A stretch of 45,767 nucleotides of DNA from Marine Group II euryarchaeote MED-G36 (GCA_002457595.1 NTJR01000002.1:1-45767), one strand, 5' to 3'. Positions 16,120 through 27,061 are shown, counted from the first letter of the stretch. Made by a program: numbers and translations. Notes: generated from the sequence alone by a model not told the origin.

Positions 16120-17488
16120 GCTGCTCCAATTCGTCGGTTGATGCAATATTGGTTTCGCTACTTATTTCCAATGCCCCCTTCTCTTCAATTCCGATAATTC
16201 TGACCTGTTTCCCATTTAGTTCGGTGAACGCGCCTCGAGATAATGAAGTCGATATGGATTTCCAAGAAATCTCTAACATTTCTTCTTTGTCCAAAAAGGG
16301 AACTCGGTAATGTGCTGAGAATGCAGAAGCCAATGCTCCATCTATTCTTTTGAACACGTCGTCATAACTTAGTTCACAACTCATGTCTTCCCATCCAGAG
16401 ACTGGAATCCCGTTCAATAACCTTGATTTTTTATTGATGCCCACGCCCACTCTAATTCGTTCATCATCAGAAGATGATTCAAGTAATATTCCACCTATTT
16501 TCCTGCCATCGAACATCAAATCATTTGGCCATTTACATTGAATGTCTAAGCGATTGGAAATTAATCCTCCAATAATTGATTGAAGTAATCCAGGACTAAT
16601 CGATTGTAAGATTTCCTTATTGGTCGACCAAGTCCCGGTCAGGTCTCCTTCTTCACTTTCCCAAACAGAACCTCTTCGCCCCCTCCCTTTTTTCTGTGTT
16701 CTTGTTAGTACTCTTTGCCAATCTGTTTGGTGAAGTTTCTTTGCATCCTCCATGGTCGAATTTGTAGAATCAATTACTATGGGTTCAACTCCCTCCCCAG
16801 GCTTCCAAAACGCCCAAACTTCTAGAGTTTCATCTGCTAATCTTTTTCTTGCCAGTCTATTGGCGCCCCAGCCGGAAGAAATCCAATCATTTGGTGAGCT
16901 TGGGCTTTTTGGTTCGGTTCGAAATAATATGACAACCAATAAATCAGATTTCATTTGTATGTTCTCGCTTAATAGGGCTCTCAAGTATTCGCTCCATCCG
17001 CCCTTGCTATCTAAATCAGTAAGTCCGGCTTCTTCTATAGGTTGTAAGGAAGGCTGATTCTTTCCAGGAGGGTTGAGGTATGGCAAGTTCCAGACAATAA
17101 GGTCGCAATCTCTTGGCAAGTCCCATCCTGTTTCGCCAGGTCCTCCTTCTTCTATATGGGTGCTATTTGTGAGCCCAATAGATTCCACATTTCCTCTTGC
17201 TGCTGAAACAGCAAATGGGTTGACGTCAAATCCTCTGACCTTCCATCCTCTTTGAGCGAGCGCTATACTAATTGCTCCAGACCCGACACCTATCTCTACT
17301 GCATTTCCAACACCTCCTTCTAATTTTTCAAGAGCAGCAAGTAGAAGGTCTGTATCTTCGCGAGGTGGGTAGACTGTTGCTGGGACAATTAAATCGATTG
17401 ATTCATTGGTTCCATTATTGAACTCAACAACTCTGTGTGTCTCCCTTGCTTTGATATCGGATACATGATTAATCTCCTCAGATTCCAT
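16103..17488 (-). CDS. Fusion: HemK/Mtq2-like methyltransferase + biotin protein ligase
   Basis: This 461-residue protein has two enzymes in one chain. Residues about 30-230 form a class I methyltransferase like archaeal/eukaryotic Mtq2 and PrmC, which methylate the Gln of release-factor GGQ: VYPPREDTDLL (39-49), motif I VEIGVGSGAIS (64-74) and NLPY (134-137) in place of NPPY. Residues about 235-461 are a BirA-type ligase: STNSTMEDAKKL (241-252), KKGRGRRGSVW (266-276, biotinyl-AMP loop), KWPND (319-323) and GRKIGGILLES (328-338). A small C-terminal cap domain ends the chain. The ligase half would biotinylate the carrier encoded at 3045-3461. I know no reason for these activities to be linked. 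The continuous frame argues against an assembly error. Confidence 0.87.
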   Translation of the reverse strand: MESEEINHVSDIKARETHRVVEFNNGTNESIDLIVPATVYPPREDTDLLLAALEKLEGGVGNAVEIGVGSGAISIALAQRGWKVRGFDVNPFAVSAARGNVESIGLTNSTHIEEGGPGETGWDLPRDCDLIVWNLPYLNPPGKNQPSLQPIEEAGLTDLDSKGGWSEYLRALLSENIQMKSDLLVVILFRTEPKSPSSPNDWISSGWGANRLARKRLADETLEVWAFWKPGEGVEPIVIDSTNSTMEDAKKLHQTDWQRVLTRTQKKGRGRRGSVWESEEGDLTGTWSTNKEILQSISPGLLQSIIGGLISNRLDIQCKWPNDLMFDGRKIGGILLESSSDDERIRVGVGINKKSRLLNGIPVSGWEDMSCELSYDDVFKRIDGALASAFSAHYRVPFLDKEEMLEISWKSISTSLSRGAFTELNGKQVRIIGIEEKGALEISSETNIASTDELEQLIFSF

Positions 17489-17529
17489 TTCTTTCCCTCA
17501 TTTTTTCAAAAACCTTTATCCATATCATG

Positions 17530-17653
17530 AGTTACTAGGGTTTGTTCTCTTGGCTACCCCAGGAGGGTGCATGTCCAGCCTTGCCTATGCTACGCATAGA
17601 CCGTCACTTTCTTAAACACCTCGTCGGTCGGCGGATAGCCCAGCATCAGCCAT
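17530..17653 (+). other. GC-richer leader upstream of tRNA-Lys; possible small RNA or long leader
   Basis: No protein frame is convincing here. The segment is more GC-rich than its surroundings and contains an inverted repeat CTATGC-TAC-GCATAG (17585-17599). An AT-rich stretch AAAAACCTTTATCCATAT precedes it and could be a promoter for the tRNA and the polymerase operon. It may be the leader of the tRNA transcript or a structured RNA. Confidence 0.3.
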
Positions 17654-17727
17654 GGGCCTGTAGCTTAGTCAGGTAGAGCGCCGGGCTTTTAACCCGGTGG
17701 CCGTGGGTTCGAATCCCATCAGGCCCG
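17654..17727 (+). tRNA. tRNA-Lys (anticodon UUU)
   Basis: A complete cloverleaf can be drawn. The acceptor stem is GGGCCTG with CAGGCCC. The D arm contains TAGCTTAGTCAGGTAGA, the anticodon stem is GCCGGG/CCCGGT-type with loop CTTTTAA giving anticodon TTT, and the T arm is GTGGG-TTCGAAT-CCCAT. The discriminator base is G at 17727. CCA is not encoded (CCT follows). No intron is present. Confidence 0.96.
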
Positions 17728-17776
17728 CCTGATAAGGCCGCAGGCCCACGGTTTATGTTAGGTAGGTGGTGTTGTT

Positions 17777-18364
17777 TTGGCAGTAAAGAGTTCAACAAAA
17801 AAGAGACTTATCGAACTGGGAATTAATGAGGATCATGCTCACAAACTTGCCGACGACGCAAATATGGACGCCATCAAGAGAATGACTGTTGAAGAAGTCT
17901 CAGTGAAAACTGGCGTTGCAATGTCTGATTCCACTCTAGAACACATAATGGGCATTATTCGGGAACACAATACTTCTCGTCGCCGCAGTCGTTCTGGCAG
18001 AATAACTATTTCACGTAAGGCCATGGAATTAATGGACATTCCACAAGGAGATGACAGATTCAATGTATTGAATCACATTCTTGTCCCTCATCATGAATTA
18101 GTCGACGCCGATGATGAGTCTGCAATTCTTGCTCCATGGGGTCTTGAAGAAGCAGATGATTACGGTGGAACTAGGGTTGCAAAAGAATTACTTCCTAAGA
18201 TCCTGATTACAGATCCTGCTGTTCAAGCCATTAAGGAAAAAATAGAAGCCGAGGCTGATGATCTTCCTGCAGGATGGTTGACGAACAGGATTGTCAAAAT
18301 TATTCGATATAGTAGATCTGCTGGGTCTAGTACGGCATTCCGTCTTATTGTGGAGAGTGCTTAG
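17777..18364 (+). CDS. rpoH: RNA polymerase subunit H with N-terminal extension
   Basis: This 195-residue protein is RpoH (eukaryotic Rpb5 C-terminal homologue). The core covers about 96-195: NHILVPHHELV, LLPKILITDPAVQ, IVKIIRYSRSAGSS and FRLIVES. Archaeal RpoH is normally about 80-100 residues, so the first 95 are extra: a helical module (TKKRLIELGINEDHAHKLADD) and an Arg-rich linker (SRRRSRSGR). The same module begins RpoA'' in this operon. The TTG start at 17777 is supported by GGTGGTG upstream and by alignment with the start of RpoA'' (MVVKSATKK). It opens the polymerase operon, 49 bases after tRNA-Lys. Confidence 0.92.
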   Translation: MAVKSSTKKRLIELGINEDHAHKLADDANMDAIKRMTVEEVSVKTGVAMSDSTLEHIMGIIREHNTSRRRSRSGRITISRKAMELMDIPQGDDRFNVLNHILVPHHELVDADDESAILAPWGLEEADDYGGTRVAKELLPKILITDPAVQAIKEKIEAEADDLPAGWLTNRIVKIIRYSRSAGSSTAFRLIVESA

Positions 18365-18375
18365 GGGGATTAATC

Positions 18376-21300
18376 ATGAAGGAAATAGTAGAAAGTTACT
18401 TCCAACAAAGAAGCCTTGTTAATCATCAACTTGCATCATATAACGATTGTATCCCATCTGGTGATGGGCGTCTCAGCCGGATGGAAAAAATTGTTCGCAA
18501 TATCCGTATCGGTACTGACGAGATAATCGAGGATGACGATGGTGGAATAATCAAACTTGACGTTCTAGATAAAGAAATTGTCATTCGAATGAAGAATATT
18601 CACCTCGGAAGCCCCACGATTCGTGAGGCTAACGGCGCTGAGCATCCAGGTACTCCTCTCGAATGTCGCCTTCGAAAGTTGACATACTATTCTCCAGTTC
18701 ATCTGGATTTCCAGATTATCTGGGACGATGACCCTAATGAACCAGTCCCTAAAGTCGAAGAAAGAGTCCACATTGGTAACCTTCCAATTATGGTACGCTC
18801 TGCTCTCTGTAATGTGCACGCAAATCACATTTCTCATCTGTGTGGGGATACTGATAGGAAACTCTCTCCGCATACATCTGCAGAAGATGCTGAGCGACTG
18901 ACTGAGTTACTCCGTAAAGCTGGTGAAGATCCTCTTGACCCTGGTGGTTACTTTATCATTAATGGAACGGAAAGAGTTCTAATTTCGATGGAAGATTTAG
19001 CGCCCAATCGAGTAACTGTCGAGAAAAATAAGAAATATGCTCATGAGACTGAAGTTGCGAAAATTTTCTCTCAGAAAGATGGTGTACGTAAACCCCTCAA
19101 TATTGAGAAGCGACGCGATGGTATGCTAATGGTTAAGATTCCTAGTGCTGGAACTACACCTATTCCTGTAGTTTTGCTAATGCGTGCTCTTGGCATGGAA
19201 AATGATAAAGAAATTTTCACAGCAATTGCAGGTCCTGCTGAGGCTATGAAATACACAGTGGCTAACCTTAACGAAGTTAAGGATAATGAAGAATATAATG
19301 TTGAGAACTCTGACGAGGCTTTAGCATGGCTTGAGAAGAAATTCGCAGCGGGCCAACAAAAAGAATATCGAGAAGCCCGAATTCAAAATCTCCTCGACAA
19401 AGAGTTGCTTCCTCACTTGGGCTCTGGCATTGAGTATAGAGAGAAGAAGGCAATTTTCCTTGGAAGAATTGTCAGACAAGTTCTCGAAATGGCAATTACT
19501 AACCGCGATCCTAATGACAAAGATCACTATGCAAACAAGAGAGTCAGATTAGCTGGAGATTTAATTGAAGATTTATTCAGAGTAAGTCTTCAACAATTGG
19601 CTCGCGATTTGAAGTATCAATTAGAGAGGCATCACAACAGGAAGCGCGAATTGAGAATCAACGCTTGTTTGCGACCTGATGTACTTACACAGAAGATTAT
19701 GCATGCTCTTGCAACAGGTAATTGGGTTGGTGGAAGAAGTGGCGTTAGTCAGTTATTAGACAGAACAACATATCTTGCAGCATTATCTCATATGCGCAGA
19801 GTAACCAGTCCGCTTGTCCGCAGTCAACCTCACTTCGAGGCCCGTGATCTTCATCCTACTCAATGGGGTCGTTTATGTCCGAATGAGACTCCAGAAGGTC
19901 AAAATTGTGGTCTTGTGAAAAACGCCGCTCAAATGATTGATGTATCTGAAGAAGTTCCTGAAACTGATGTTAAGGAATTATTGCGTGAGGCTGGAGTAGA
20001 CTCTTCACCAACAGGTTGGGCGGATGGCTCTCGAGTTCACGTCAACGGCGATATTTTTGGTTTACACAAGAATGCGGCAAAGTTGGTTAATCAATTCAAG
20101 CGTAGACGCCGCCAAGGTAGAATTAGACCTGAAGTCAGTATTCGCCATGATTCTGCTAATCGTGATATTTACATCAACACTGACCGGGGTCGTATTTTAC
20201 GACCTATGTTAGTGATAGATGATGGTGATTTGATTCTTTCAAAGGAGCATCTAGAATTAATTCGTTCAAAAGAATGGACCTTTAATGACTTAGTGTCTAA
20301 TGGTATTGTTGAATGGGTTGACGCTGAGGAAGAAGAAGATCTTCTTGTCGCGCCTCGTCCTTTTGATTTGCCACCAGCTTCTCCTAAGTATGGTCGCCCG
20401 ATTAATCCTGCAATGGTTGAATGGGTCAACCTTGGCGAGCGTTCTGGAGAGGAACAAATCAAAGAAGCAAATTTGCGAGTTGAGGTTTACATGCCTAATG
20501 GTGAATTAGTTGTCGAAGAATTCAGTGTCCCATTGAATTATTACCAAGAAGATATGGAAACCCTGCGTAGAAAACAGAAGCGAAACAACACTATTCTCGT
20601 TTACACGCACGTAGAGATAGACCCACAACTCATACTCGGTGTTTGCGCATCTCTTGTTCCATACCCTGAACATAATTCTACACCTCGTGTTACTGGAGGG
20701 ACTGCAATGGTAAAACAGAGTCTTGGCCTTCCAAGTGCAAACTATCGACTAAGGCCAGATACTCGAATGCATGTTATGCATTACCCTCAGCAGTCAATTG
20801 TTGGAACTAGAGCGATGGATTCCACTAATTTTGCTAGTAGGCCTGGTGGACAAAATTTTGTCGTTGCAATCCTCAGTCATCATGGGTATAATATGCAAGA
20901 TGCAGTAATCATAAATAGAGCTGCAGTAGAACGTTCATTGGGGCGCTCTTCATTCATTCGCACATACAATGCTGAGAACAAAAGATTCCCCGGCGGTCAA
21001 GAGGAGAGAATCGAGATTCCTGGCACTGGACTTGATGAAATTAAAGGATTAAAGTCGTGGGAGAATTATACTCACCTTGAGAGAGATGGTCTACCAACTC
21101 CCGAGACCTACCTGACTAGTGTTGGTGCTGAGGCCAGTGTATTAGTGGGTAAGACAAGTCCTCCGCGATTCCTTGAGGAATCTCATGGACATTTCTTACA
21201 GGCCCAAGAGCGTAGAGAATCTTCAATGATGATTCGCAATGGTGAACATGGCTGGGTGGATAATGTATACGTTACTGAATCTCTTGATTCGGGTCTACTT

Positions 21301-22083
21301 TGTCGAATTACTGTACGAACTGAAAAGGTCCCCGAGTTAGGTGATAAATTCGCTAGTCGACATGGACAGAAGGGAATTATTGGAAGATTAGTTGACGAGA
21401 AGGATATGCCATTCACATCGGACGGTATTGTTCCAGATCTACTAATCAACCCGCATGCTATTCCTTCTCGAATGACTGTTGCTCACGTTCTTGAGATGAT
21501 TGGCGGAAAGGTAGGTTCCATGGAAGGTAGGAAAATAGATGGTACTGCATTCAGCGGAGAGAAAGAAGATTCTCTACGTTCCGGACTTCTAAGGAATGGA
21601 TTCGCACATACTGGTCGAGAATCAATGACAAGTGGTGAAACTGGTGAGGCATATCAGGCAGAAATATTCACTGGAGTTATTTTCTATCAACGTCTACACC
21701 ATCTTGTAAGTAGTAAATTGCACGCTCGCAGTCGTGGTCGTGTACAGATTCTAACTCGACAACCAACAGAGGGGCGTGCTCGTCAAGGTGGATTACGATT
21801 CGGAGAAATGGAACGTGACTGTTTAATCGCTCACGGTGCATCAATGGTAATCAAAGACAGATTACTTGATGAATCAGATGGTTGGTCACTAATGGTTTGT
21901 AACAATAGTGGATGTGGCCATATTGCCTACTATGATTGGAAGAGACGAACACCTGTATGTCCGGTTTGTGGAGATAGGGCTGATGTTCATTCTGTGCAAA
22001 CTTCTTATGCATTCAAACTATTATTGGATGAGATGAAAAGTCTTGGTGTCGCTATGCGGCTAGAACTGGAGGACAAAAGATGA
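18376..22083 (+). CDS. rpoB: RNA polymerase subunit B (beta-like), undivided
   Basis: This 1235-residue protein is the second-largest RNAP subunit, forming one side of the active cleft. Hallmarks are RDLHPTQWGRLCPNETPEGQ (about 494-513), NMQDAVIINRAA, GDKFASRHGQKG (about 993-1004) and GGLRFGEMERDCLIAHGAS (about 1136-1154). The C-terminal zinc site has C1175, C1180, C1195 and C1198. Many euryarchaea split this subunit into B'' and B'; here it is one chain. Its stop overlaps the rpoA1 start (ATGA), so translation is coupled. Confidence 0.98.
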   Translation: MKEIVESYFQQRSLVNHQLASYNDCIPSGDGRLSRMEKIVRNIRIGTDEIIEDDDGGIIKLDVLDKEIVIRMKNIHLGSPTIREANGAEHPGTPLECRLRKLTYYSPVHLDFQIIWDDDPNEPVPKVEERVHIGNLPIMVRSALCNVHANHISHLCGDTDRKLSPHTSAEDAERLTELLRKAGEDPLDPGGYFIINGTERVLISMEDLAPNRVTVEKNKKYAHETEVAKIFSQKDGVRKPLNIEKRRDGMLMVKIPSAGTTPIPVVLLMRALGMENDKEIFTAIAGPAEAMKYTVANLNEVKDNEEYNVENSDEALAWLEKKFAAGQQKEYREARIQNLLDKELLPHLGSGIEYREKKAIFLGRIVRQVLEMAITNRDPNDKDHYANKRVRLAGDLIEDLFRVSLQQLARDLKYQLERHHNRKRELRINACLRPDVLTQKIMHALATGNWVGGRSGVSQLLDRTTYLAALSHMRRVTSPLVRSQPHFEARDLHPTQWGRLCPNETPEGQNCGLVKNAAQMIDVSEEVPETDVKELLREAGVDSSPTGWADGSRVHVNGDIFGLHKNAAKLVNQFKRRRRQGRIRPEVSIRHDSANRDIYINTDRGRILRPMLVIDDGDLILSKEHLELIRSKEWTFNDLVSNGIVEWVDAEEEEDLLVAPRPFDLPPASPKYGRPINPAMVEWVNLGERSGEEQIKEANLRVEVYMPNGELVVEEFSVPLNYYQEDMETLRRKQKRNNTILVYTHVEIDPQLILGVCASLVPYPEHNSTPRVTGGTAMVKQSLGLPSANYRLRPDTRMHVMHYPQQSIVGTRAMDSTNFASRPGGQNFVVAILSHHGYNMQDAVIINRAAVERSLGRSSFIRTYNAENKRFPGGQEERIEIPGTGLDEIKGLKSWENYTHLERDGLPTPETYLTSVGAEASVLVGKTSPPRFLEESHGHFLQAQERRESSMMIRNGEHGWVDNVYVTESLDSGLLCRITVRTEKVPELGDKFASRHGQKGIIGRLVDEKDMPFTSDGIVPDLLINPHAIPSRMTVAHVLEMIGGKVGSMEGRKIDGTAFSGEKEDSLRSGLLRNGFAHTGRESMTSGETGEAYQAEIFTGVIFYQRLHHLVSSKLHARSRGRVQILTRQPTEGRARQGGLRFGEMERDCLIAHGASMVIKDRLLDESDGWSLMVCNNSGCGHIAYYDWKRRTPVCPVCGDRADVHSVQTSYAFKLLLDEMKSLGVAMRLELEDKR

Positions 22084-25000
22084 GTGCCCGTGGAGTAGCT
22101 CAAATCCCAAAGAGGATTGAGTCGATTAAATTCAGCCTAATGGACCCGAATGAAATTCGTAAGATGTCTGCTGTTGAGGTTAAAACAGCTGACACATACA
22201 AGGATGACGGTCATGCCTTCAAGCAAGGTTTAATGGATCCAAAGATGGGTGTCATTGATCCCGGGATTCGATGTGAAACTTGTGGTAATAAGCATGATGA
22301 ATGCCCAAGTCACTTTGGTCATATAGCACTTGAACTTCCAGTGATTCACATAGGATTTACAATGCTAATCAAGACTTCACTCAAGTCTACATGCAACGAT
22401 TGCAGCCATATTTTGCTACATAGTGCTACAGATACCCACCCATTAGATCCGGAGAAATCCGAACAAGATTACTATCGAGATCGTGTTGCAGATGTGATGC
22501 GCAAGCATGGTGTCGGTTCTACAGAATTCAAGAAAATTATCAAGGAGATTGAGAAAGAATGCTCAAGTGCTAAGCGTGCAATCTGCATGCATTGTGGTTC
22601 CGAACAAGGTAAAATAATGCTTGATAAGCCTTCAACATTCAAGGAAAAGAAAGCCGACAAGGGTGAGCACAAGCTCAATGCAAGAGATATTAGAGAATGG
22701 TTAGAAAAAATACCTGATCAGCATCTTATTTTCCTTGGTATGGACAGTGCTTCAAGTAGACCCGAATGGTCAATCATGAAGGTACTTCCTGTGCCTCCAA
22801 TTACTGTTCGTCCATCTATTACTCTAGATAGTGGAGATAGGTCTGAAGACGACTTGACACACAAATTAGTTGATGTTTTGCGTATTAATCAGCGTCTAAG
22901 GGAAAATCGTGATGCTGGCGCTCCACAATTGATTGTCGAAGATCTGTGGGAATTGTTACAATATCATATAACTACATATTTTGATAATCAGACTAGCGGG
23001 ATTCCACCTGCTCGCCACCGATCAGGTAGACCTCTGAAGACTCTTTCTCAGCGCCTCAAGGGTAAAGAGGGAAGATTCCGTAGTAATCTATCAGGTAAGC
23101 GAGTAAATTTCTGCGCTCGTACGGTAATTAGTCCTGATCCAAACTTGGGAATCAATGAAGTGGGTATTCCAGTTAGGACAGCCAAGGAACTAACGGTTCC
23201 TATTAGGGCAACTAGTCGAAATAGGGAACAATTGCGTAGAATGATTCTGCGCGGACCGGATAATCATCCTGGAGTTAATTACATCATCCGTGGTGACAAC
23301 TTCCGAGTTCGTATTACTGATCGAACGAAGTTTATTTGGTCCGGGTTCAGATGTCTGAACCCAGACTGTCATTCCGGAAGCGAGGATGAGCCATATGCAG
23401 GTTATCGGCCCGATTTGAATGCAGTTCTCCCTGCACCTAACTTCCTACCTGGTCTAGAATTGATGAAGCAGATGAAGAGAACTGCAATGGGTGAACTTGA
23501 GGAAGTTTGGTCTGTGGATCTCGAATCGACAATTTCTAATCTTCGTGGAGAAGATGAAAATGGTCAATCAATAGCTAACGATGACCCACGCGCAATGATT
23601 CACTATCGCTGGGTTTGGGAACAGAACAATCCAGATGAATATCTTCCAGATCATCTCGAGGTAAACTGCCCTCACTGTGGTAGCCCTTCGATTGAGGACG
23701 AACATGGAGAGGTTTATCGAACAGAAGTCGAGGATCGTCTTTCGACTTATGATAGAGATGGAAATCCAAGGCCTGGTGTAATTGTCGAGCGTCACTTAAT
23801 TGATGGGGATGTGGCAATTTTCAACAGACAACCTTCCCTTCATAGAATGTCAATGCTTGTTCATGAAATTAGAGTGATGGAAGGAAATACTTTCCGTTTT
23901 AACCTAGCAGATTGTACCCCTTACAATGCTGATTTCGATGGTGATGAAATGAACTTACATGTTATTCAATCGGAAGAAGCGCGTGCTGAGGCAAAGATAC
24001 TCATGAGAGTTCAGGAACACATTATCACCCCTAGATATGGTGGTTCTGTGATTGGTGGGATTCACGACCACATTTCAGGAGCATACCTTCTCACTCATGG
24101 AGAAAGAATACTTCCTAAGGAACTCGTAATGGAAGTTCTAGGAGCCATAGGTTGGGATGGAGTTCTTCCTGAGGAATCAGAACATAATGGAGTCGTAGGA
24201 TACCTTGGAAGTGACGTTCTAGGTCTTATTGTTCCTGCTGGATTTAAACTAGATTATACAAGTAGAAGTGGTGATGAAGTCAAGGTGACATCATCAGGGA
24301 ACGTTTCGGGAACTATCGATAAGCGAGGCATAGGTGCAGAAGATGGTCGACTTCTCGATGCTGTTGTTCAAACTCATGGTACAGAAAAAGGTGCTGAGTT
24401 CATAAATAGAATGACAAAAATGACGATCGCAATTTGTACATCTATGGGATTCACTACAGGAATTGACGACGAGGACCTTCCTCCACAGGCTAAGGCTGAA
24501 ATTGCTGAAATCAACTCACGTGCTAGTGAAGAGGTTGATGCAGAACTTTTGAAATTTGGAAAGAATGGTCGCCGATATGAAACAAGACCTGGACGAACAC
24601 CTATTGAGACTCTCGAAGAGAATATTCTCCAACTTCTTGATTCTGCTAAGTCTGAGTCAGGAAATGTTGCTAAGTCTTACCTAGGGGATGACAACTCTGC
24701 TGTAATTATGGCTACATCCGGAGCTCGTGGTTCTATGGATAACTTGGCTATGATGGCGGGCTCTATTGGTCAACCGAAAGTTCGTGGTAAGCGCTTAGAG
24801 CGTGGTTATAATGACCGAGTTCTATCGCACTTCCCTCGAGGTGTTAAGGGTGCTGAAGAGAAAGGATTCGTTGCTTCTTCATTCAAAAAGGGTCTTGAAC
24901 CAACTGAATTCTTTATGTTGTCAGTATCAGGTAGGGAATCTCTTGTTGATACTGCAGTTCGTACTTCTAAGTCAGGATATATGCAGCGTCGTCTGATAAA

Positions 25001-25175
25001 TGCAATGGATGATTTGAGAGTCTCTGATGATGGAAATGGTTCTGTTAGAAATACAGCAAATAGGATTATTCAATTTGAATATGGAGAAGATGGAATTGAT
25101 CCTGCTCGCAGTCGAAAGGGGATGCCATTCGATATCAATCAGGTTCTTGATGACGCATTAGGGAGTGATGAATAA
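22080..25175 (+). CDS. rpoA1: RNA polymerase subunit A' with zinc-motif insertion
   Basis: This 1031-residue protein is the N-terminal part of the largest RNAP subunit. The catalytic magnesium loop [13 protein letters not shown] starts at residue 616 (D618, D620, D622). The N-terminal zinc site [17 protein letters not shown] (about 62-78) and a second, CNDC...CMHC, are present, as is the lid/rudder-region motif [18 protein letters not shown]. Archaeal A' is usually about 870-900 residues. The excess is mainly an insert at about 420-555 carrying C425, C430, C530 and C533, just before the conserved [19 protein letters not shown]. The stop and the rpoA2 start share one base (TAATG). Confidence 0.97.
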   Translation: MSARGVAQIPKRIESIKFSLMDPNEIRKMSAVEVKTADTYKDDGHAFKQGLMDPKMGVIDPGIRCETCGNKHDECPSHFGHIALELPVIHIGFTMLIKTSLKSTCNDCSHILLHSATDTHPLDPEKSEQDYYRDRVADVMRKHGVGSTEFKKIIKEIEKECSSAKRAICMHCGSEQGKIMLDKPSTFKEKKADKGEHKLNARDIREWLEKIPDQHLIFLGMDSASSRPEWSIMKVLPVPPITVRPSITLDSGDRSEDDLTHKLVDVLRINQRLRENRDAGAPQLIVEDLWELLQYHITTYFDNQTSGIPPARHRSGRPLKTLSQRLKGKEGRFRSNLSGKRVNFCARTVISPDPNLGINEVGIPVRTAKELTVPIRATSRNREQLRRMILRGPDNHPGVNYIIRGDNFRVRITDRTKFIWSGFRCLNPDCHSGSEDEPYAGYRPDLNAVLPAPNFLPGLELMKQMKRTAMGELEEVWSVDLESTISNLRGEDENGQSIANDDPRAMIHYRWVWEQNNPDEYLPDHLEVNCPHCGSPSIEDEHGEVYRTEVEDRLSTYDRDGNPRPGVIVERHLIDGDVAIFNRQPSLHRMSMLVHEIRVMEGNTFRFNLADCTPYNADFDGDEMNLHVIQSEEARAEAKILMRVQEHIITPRYGGSVIGGIHDHISGAYLLTHGERILPKELVMEVLGAIGWDGVLPEESEHNGVVGYLGSDVLGLIVPAGFKLDYTSRSGDEVKVTSSGNVSGTIDKRGIGAEDGRLLDAVVQTHGTEKGAEFINRMTKMTIAICTSMGFTTGIDDEDLPPQAKAEIAEINSRASEEVDAELLKFGKNGRRYETRPGRTPIETLEENILQLLDSAKSESGNVAKSYLGDDNSAVIMATSGARGSMDNLAMMAGSIGQPKVRGKRLERGYNDRVLSHFPRGVKGAEEKGFVASSFKKGLEPTEFFMLSVSGRESLVDTAVRTSKSGYMQRRLINAMDDLRVSDDGNGSVRNTANRIIQFEYGEDGIDPARSRKGMPFDINQVLDDALGSDE

Positions 25176-26752
25176 TGGTAGTTAAGAGTGCAACCAAGAA
25201 GAAATTAATGGATCTAGGGATCCAAGAGGAGTTTGCACATAGGCTGGCAGATGACCGAAAATGGGACAATGTGAAGGTCCTATCCCCTGGAGAAATCGCT
25301 CAGATTTGTGCTACAGATTCGGGGATGGCTCAAAAAATCAGTGAAGTTATTCAAGGCTCAACTAAGTCTGCAATGAAGGATAAGACGACTCAGAAAACAG
25401 TTGTCCGCCGTCGTGTGGCATCTCGCCGCCGAAAGAAGAGCGTCTTGCCATTGCAAGACTATGATGTTGAATCTAAGTTGGTGCAAATCCATAGAGATAT
25501 TGACTCAGAAAATCCATTATTTATTCAGTTAAGCGATGTTGCTGCTAAACAAAATATCAAGATTACACCCAAAACAATTGATGACTTAGTCAAAGGAATT
25601 TTGTCTAGAGGTACTAAGAAACTAACAGCAGCTCAGGCCAAAAAAGTAATCTTGAGCGCTGACTCAAGCATGGTTTATTCTCGTGCAGATCCTCATGAGG
25701 CAGTAGGTATTACTACAGCACAATCTATTGGAGAACCAGGGACTCAAATGACGATGAGGACTTTCCACTATGCTGGTGTGGCTACTGTCAACGTAACTCA
25801 AGGTTTACCACGTGTGATTGAGATTGTAGATGCTCGTAAAGTACCTAAAACTCCAACAATGAAGGTATATCTAGAAGAATCTAATTCTAAGGGCAAACCA
25901 CTACGAACTGATGAAAAGAAGGTTCAAGCAATCGCGGCATCTCTTGAAACTACAACAACTAGGGACATTGCTTCAATTGATGTCGATGTTGCTCAAAGAC
26001 ATCTGAACCTTGATTTGAACCGTTCGAATCTTAAACTCAAGAAGATGACTGGAGCTGAGGTTCGCGATAAGCTTTCTAGGGCTCTAAGGCTCTATATTTT
26101 GGCTGATGATGAGAATAGACCGAAGGTTCTGAAAATTATTCCTGGTGTTACTAAAGAAGATGATCTAGCCAATCTTGCAAATGACCCTCCAACTTATACT
26201 GCTCTTCTTCAACTAGAAGACAAGGTCAAGAAACTAAGGCTGAAAGGACTTCCTGACATTGTCCGAGCTAATGTTCAGGGACCTCACCGAGAAACTGGTG
26301 AATATTATATTGCAACTATTGGTTCTAATCTTGCTCGAGTCAGTGAGTTCGCCGGTGTTGATCGAGGGAAAACCTACACTAATAATATCAATGAAATTTA
26401 CCAATATCTTGGAGTTGAGGCTGCAAGACAGGCGATAATTAATGAGATGGTAGCTACACTTGAAGGGGCTGGTTTGGAGGTTGATGTTCGTCATCTAATC
26501 ACTGTGTCTGATGTTATGACAAGTGAGGGTGAAGTTCGCGCTATTGGAAGGCATGGTGTTAGCGGTACAAAGCATAGTATTCTTGCACGTTCAGCCTTCG
26601 AAGTTACAGTTAATCACTTACTAAGAGCAGGTATTATTGGAGAACGTGATCAACTACGTGGAGTTACTGAAAATATTATTGTCGGTCAACCCGTAGCACT
26701 CGGAACAGGTAGTGTAGAGCTATTCTATATCCCTGAAGAAGCTGAGGTTTGA
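25175..26752 (+). CDS. rpoA2: RNA polymerase subunit A'' with N-terminal extension
   Basis: This 525-residue protein is the C-terminal part of the largest subunit, with the bridge-helix/trigger-loop region: [30 protein letters not shown] contains the trigger loop (two parts, about residues 172-200), and [24 protein letters not shown] lies near the end. Archaeal A'' is normally about 380-400 residues. The extra 100 or so are mostly at the N-terminus: a helical module [19 protein letters not shown] matching that of RpoH, followed by a basic linker ([14 protein letters not shown]). Confidence 0.97.
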   Translation: MVVKSATKKKLMDLGIQEEFAHRLADDRKWDNVKVLSPGEIAQICATDSGMAQKISEVIQGSTKSAMKDKTTQKTVVRRRVASRRRKKSVLPLQDYDVESKLVQIHRDIDSENPLFIQLSDVAAKQNIKITPKTIDDLVKGILSRGTKKLTAAQAKKVILSADSSMVYSRADPHEAVGITTAQSIGEPGTQMTMRTFHYAGVATVNVTQGLPRVIEIVDARKVPKTPTMKVYLEESNSKGKPLRTDEKKVQAIAASLETTTTRDIASIDVDVAQRHLNLDLNRSNLKLKKMTGAEVRDKLSRALRLYILADDENRPKVLKIIPGVTKEDDLANLANDPPTYTALLQLEDKVKKLRLKGLPDIVRANVQGPHRETGEYYIATIGSNLARVSEFAGVDRGKTYTNNINEIYQYLGVEAARQAIINEMVATLEGAGLEVDVRHLITVSDVMTSEGEVRAIGRHGVSGTKHSILARSAFEVTVNHLLRAGIIGERDQLRGVTENIIVGQPVALGTGSVELFYIPEEAEV

Positions 26753-26764
26753 TGGAGGAATATT

Positions 26765-27061
26765 ATGGATTTAGCTAGACAACTTAAACAAGGAATTACT
26801 ACAGGAAATGTCCTTTTTGGGCAGCGTCAAACTACTAGTGCGTGTACAAAAGGAGATGCGCGTTTAGTGGTGGTAGCTGCAAATTGCCCAACTGATTTCA
26901 TCAATGATTTGACCACTCGTCATCCTGATGTACCCGTACATCAAGTCATCATGGTGAATAGACAATTAGGGGCAGCCTGTGCTAAACCATTCCCAGTTAG
27001 TGCACTATGTGTAATTGATCCAGGCCAATCAGATTTGCTAACCTTAAGTCCAAATTTGTAA
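26765..27061 (+). CDS. rpl30e: Ribosomal protein L30e
   Basis: This 98-residue protein is L30e, a kink-turn RNA-binding protein of the large subunit. The order LARQLKQGITTGNVLFGQRQT, then ARLVVVAANCP, then RQLGAACAKPFPVSALCVIDPG covers the L7Ae/L30e fold. GGAGGA precedes the ATG. It closes the polymerase operon in its usual archaeal place after rpoA2. The genes that often follow in euryarchaea (NusA, S12, S7) are not here. Confidence 0.93.
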   Translation: MDLARQLKQGITTGNVLFGQRQTTSACTKGDARLVVVAANCPTDFINDLTTRHPDVPVHQVIMVNRQLGAACAKPFPVSALCVIDPGQSDLLTLSPNL

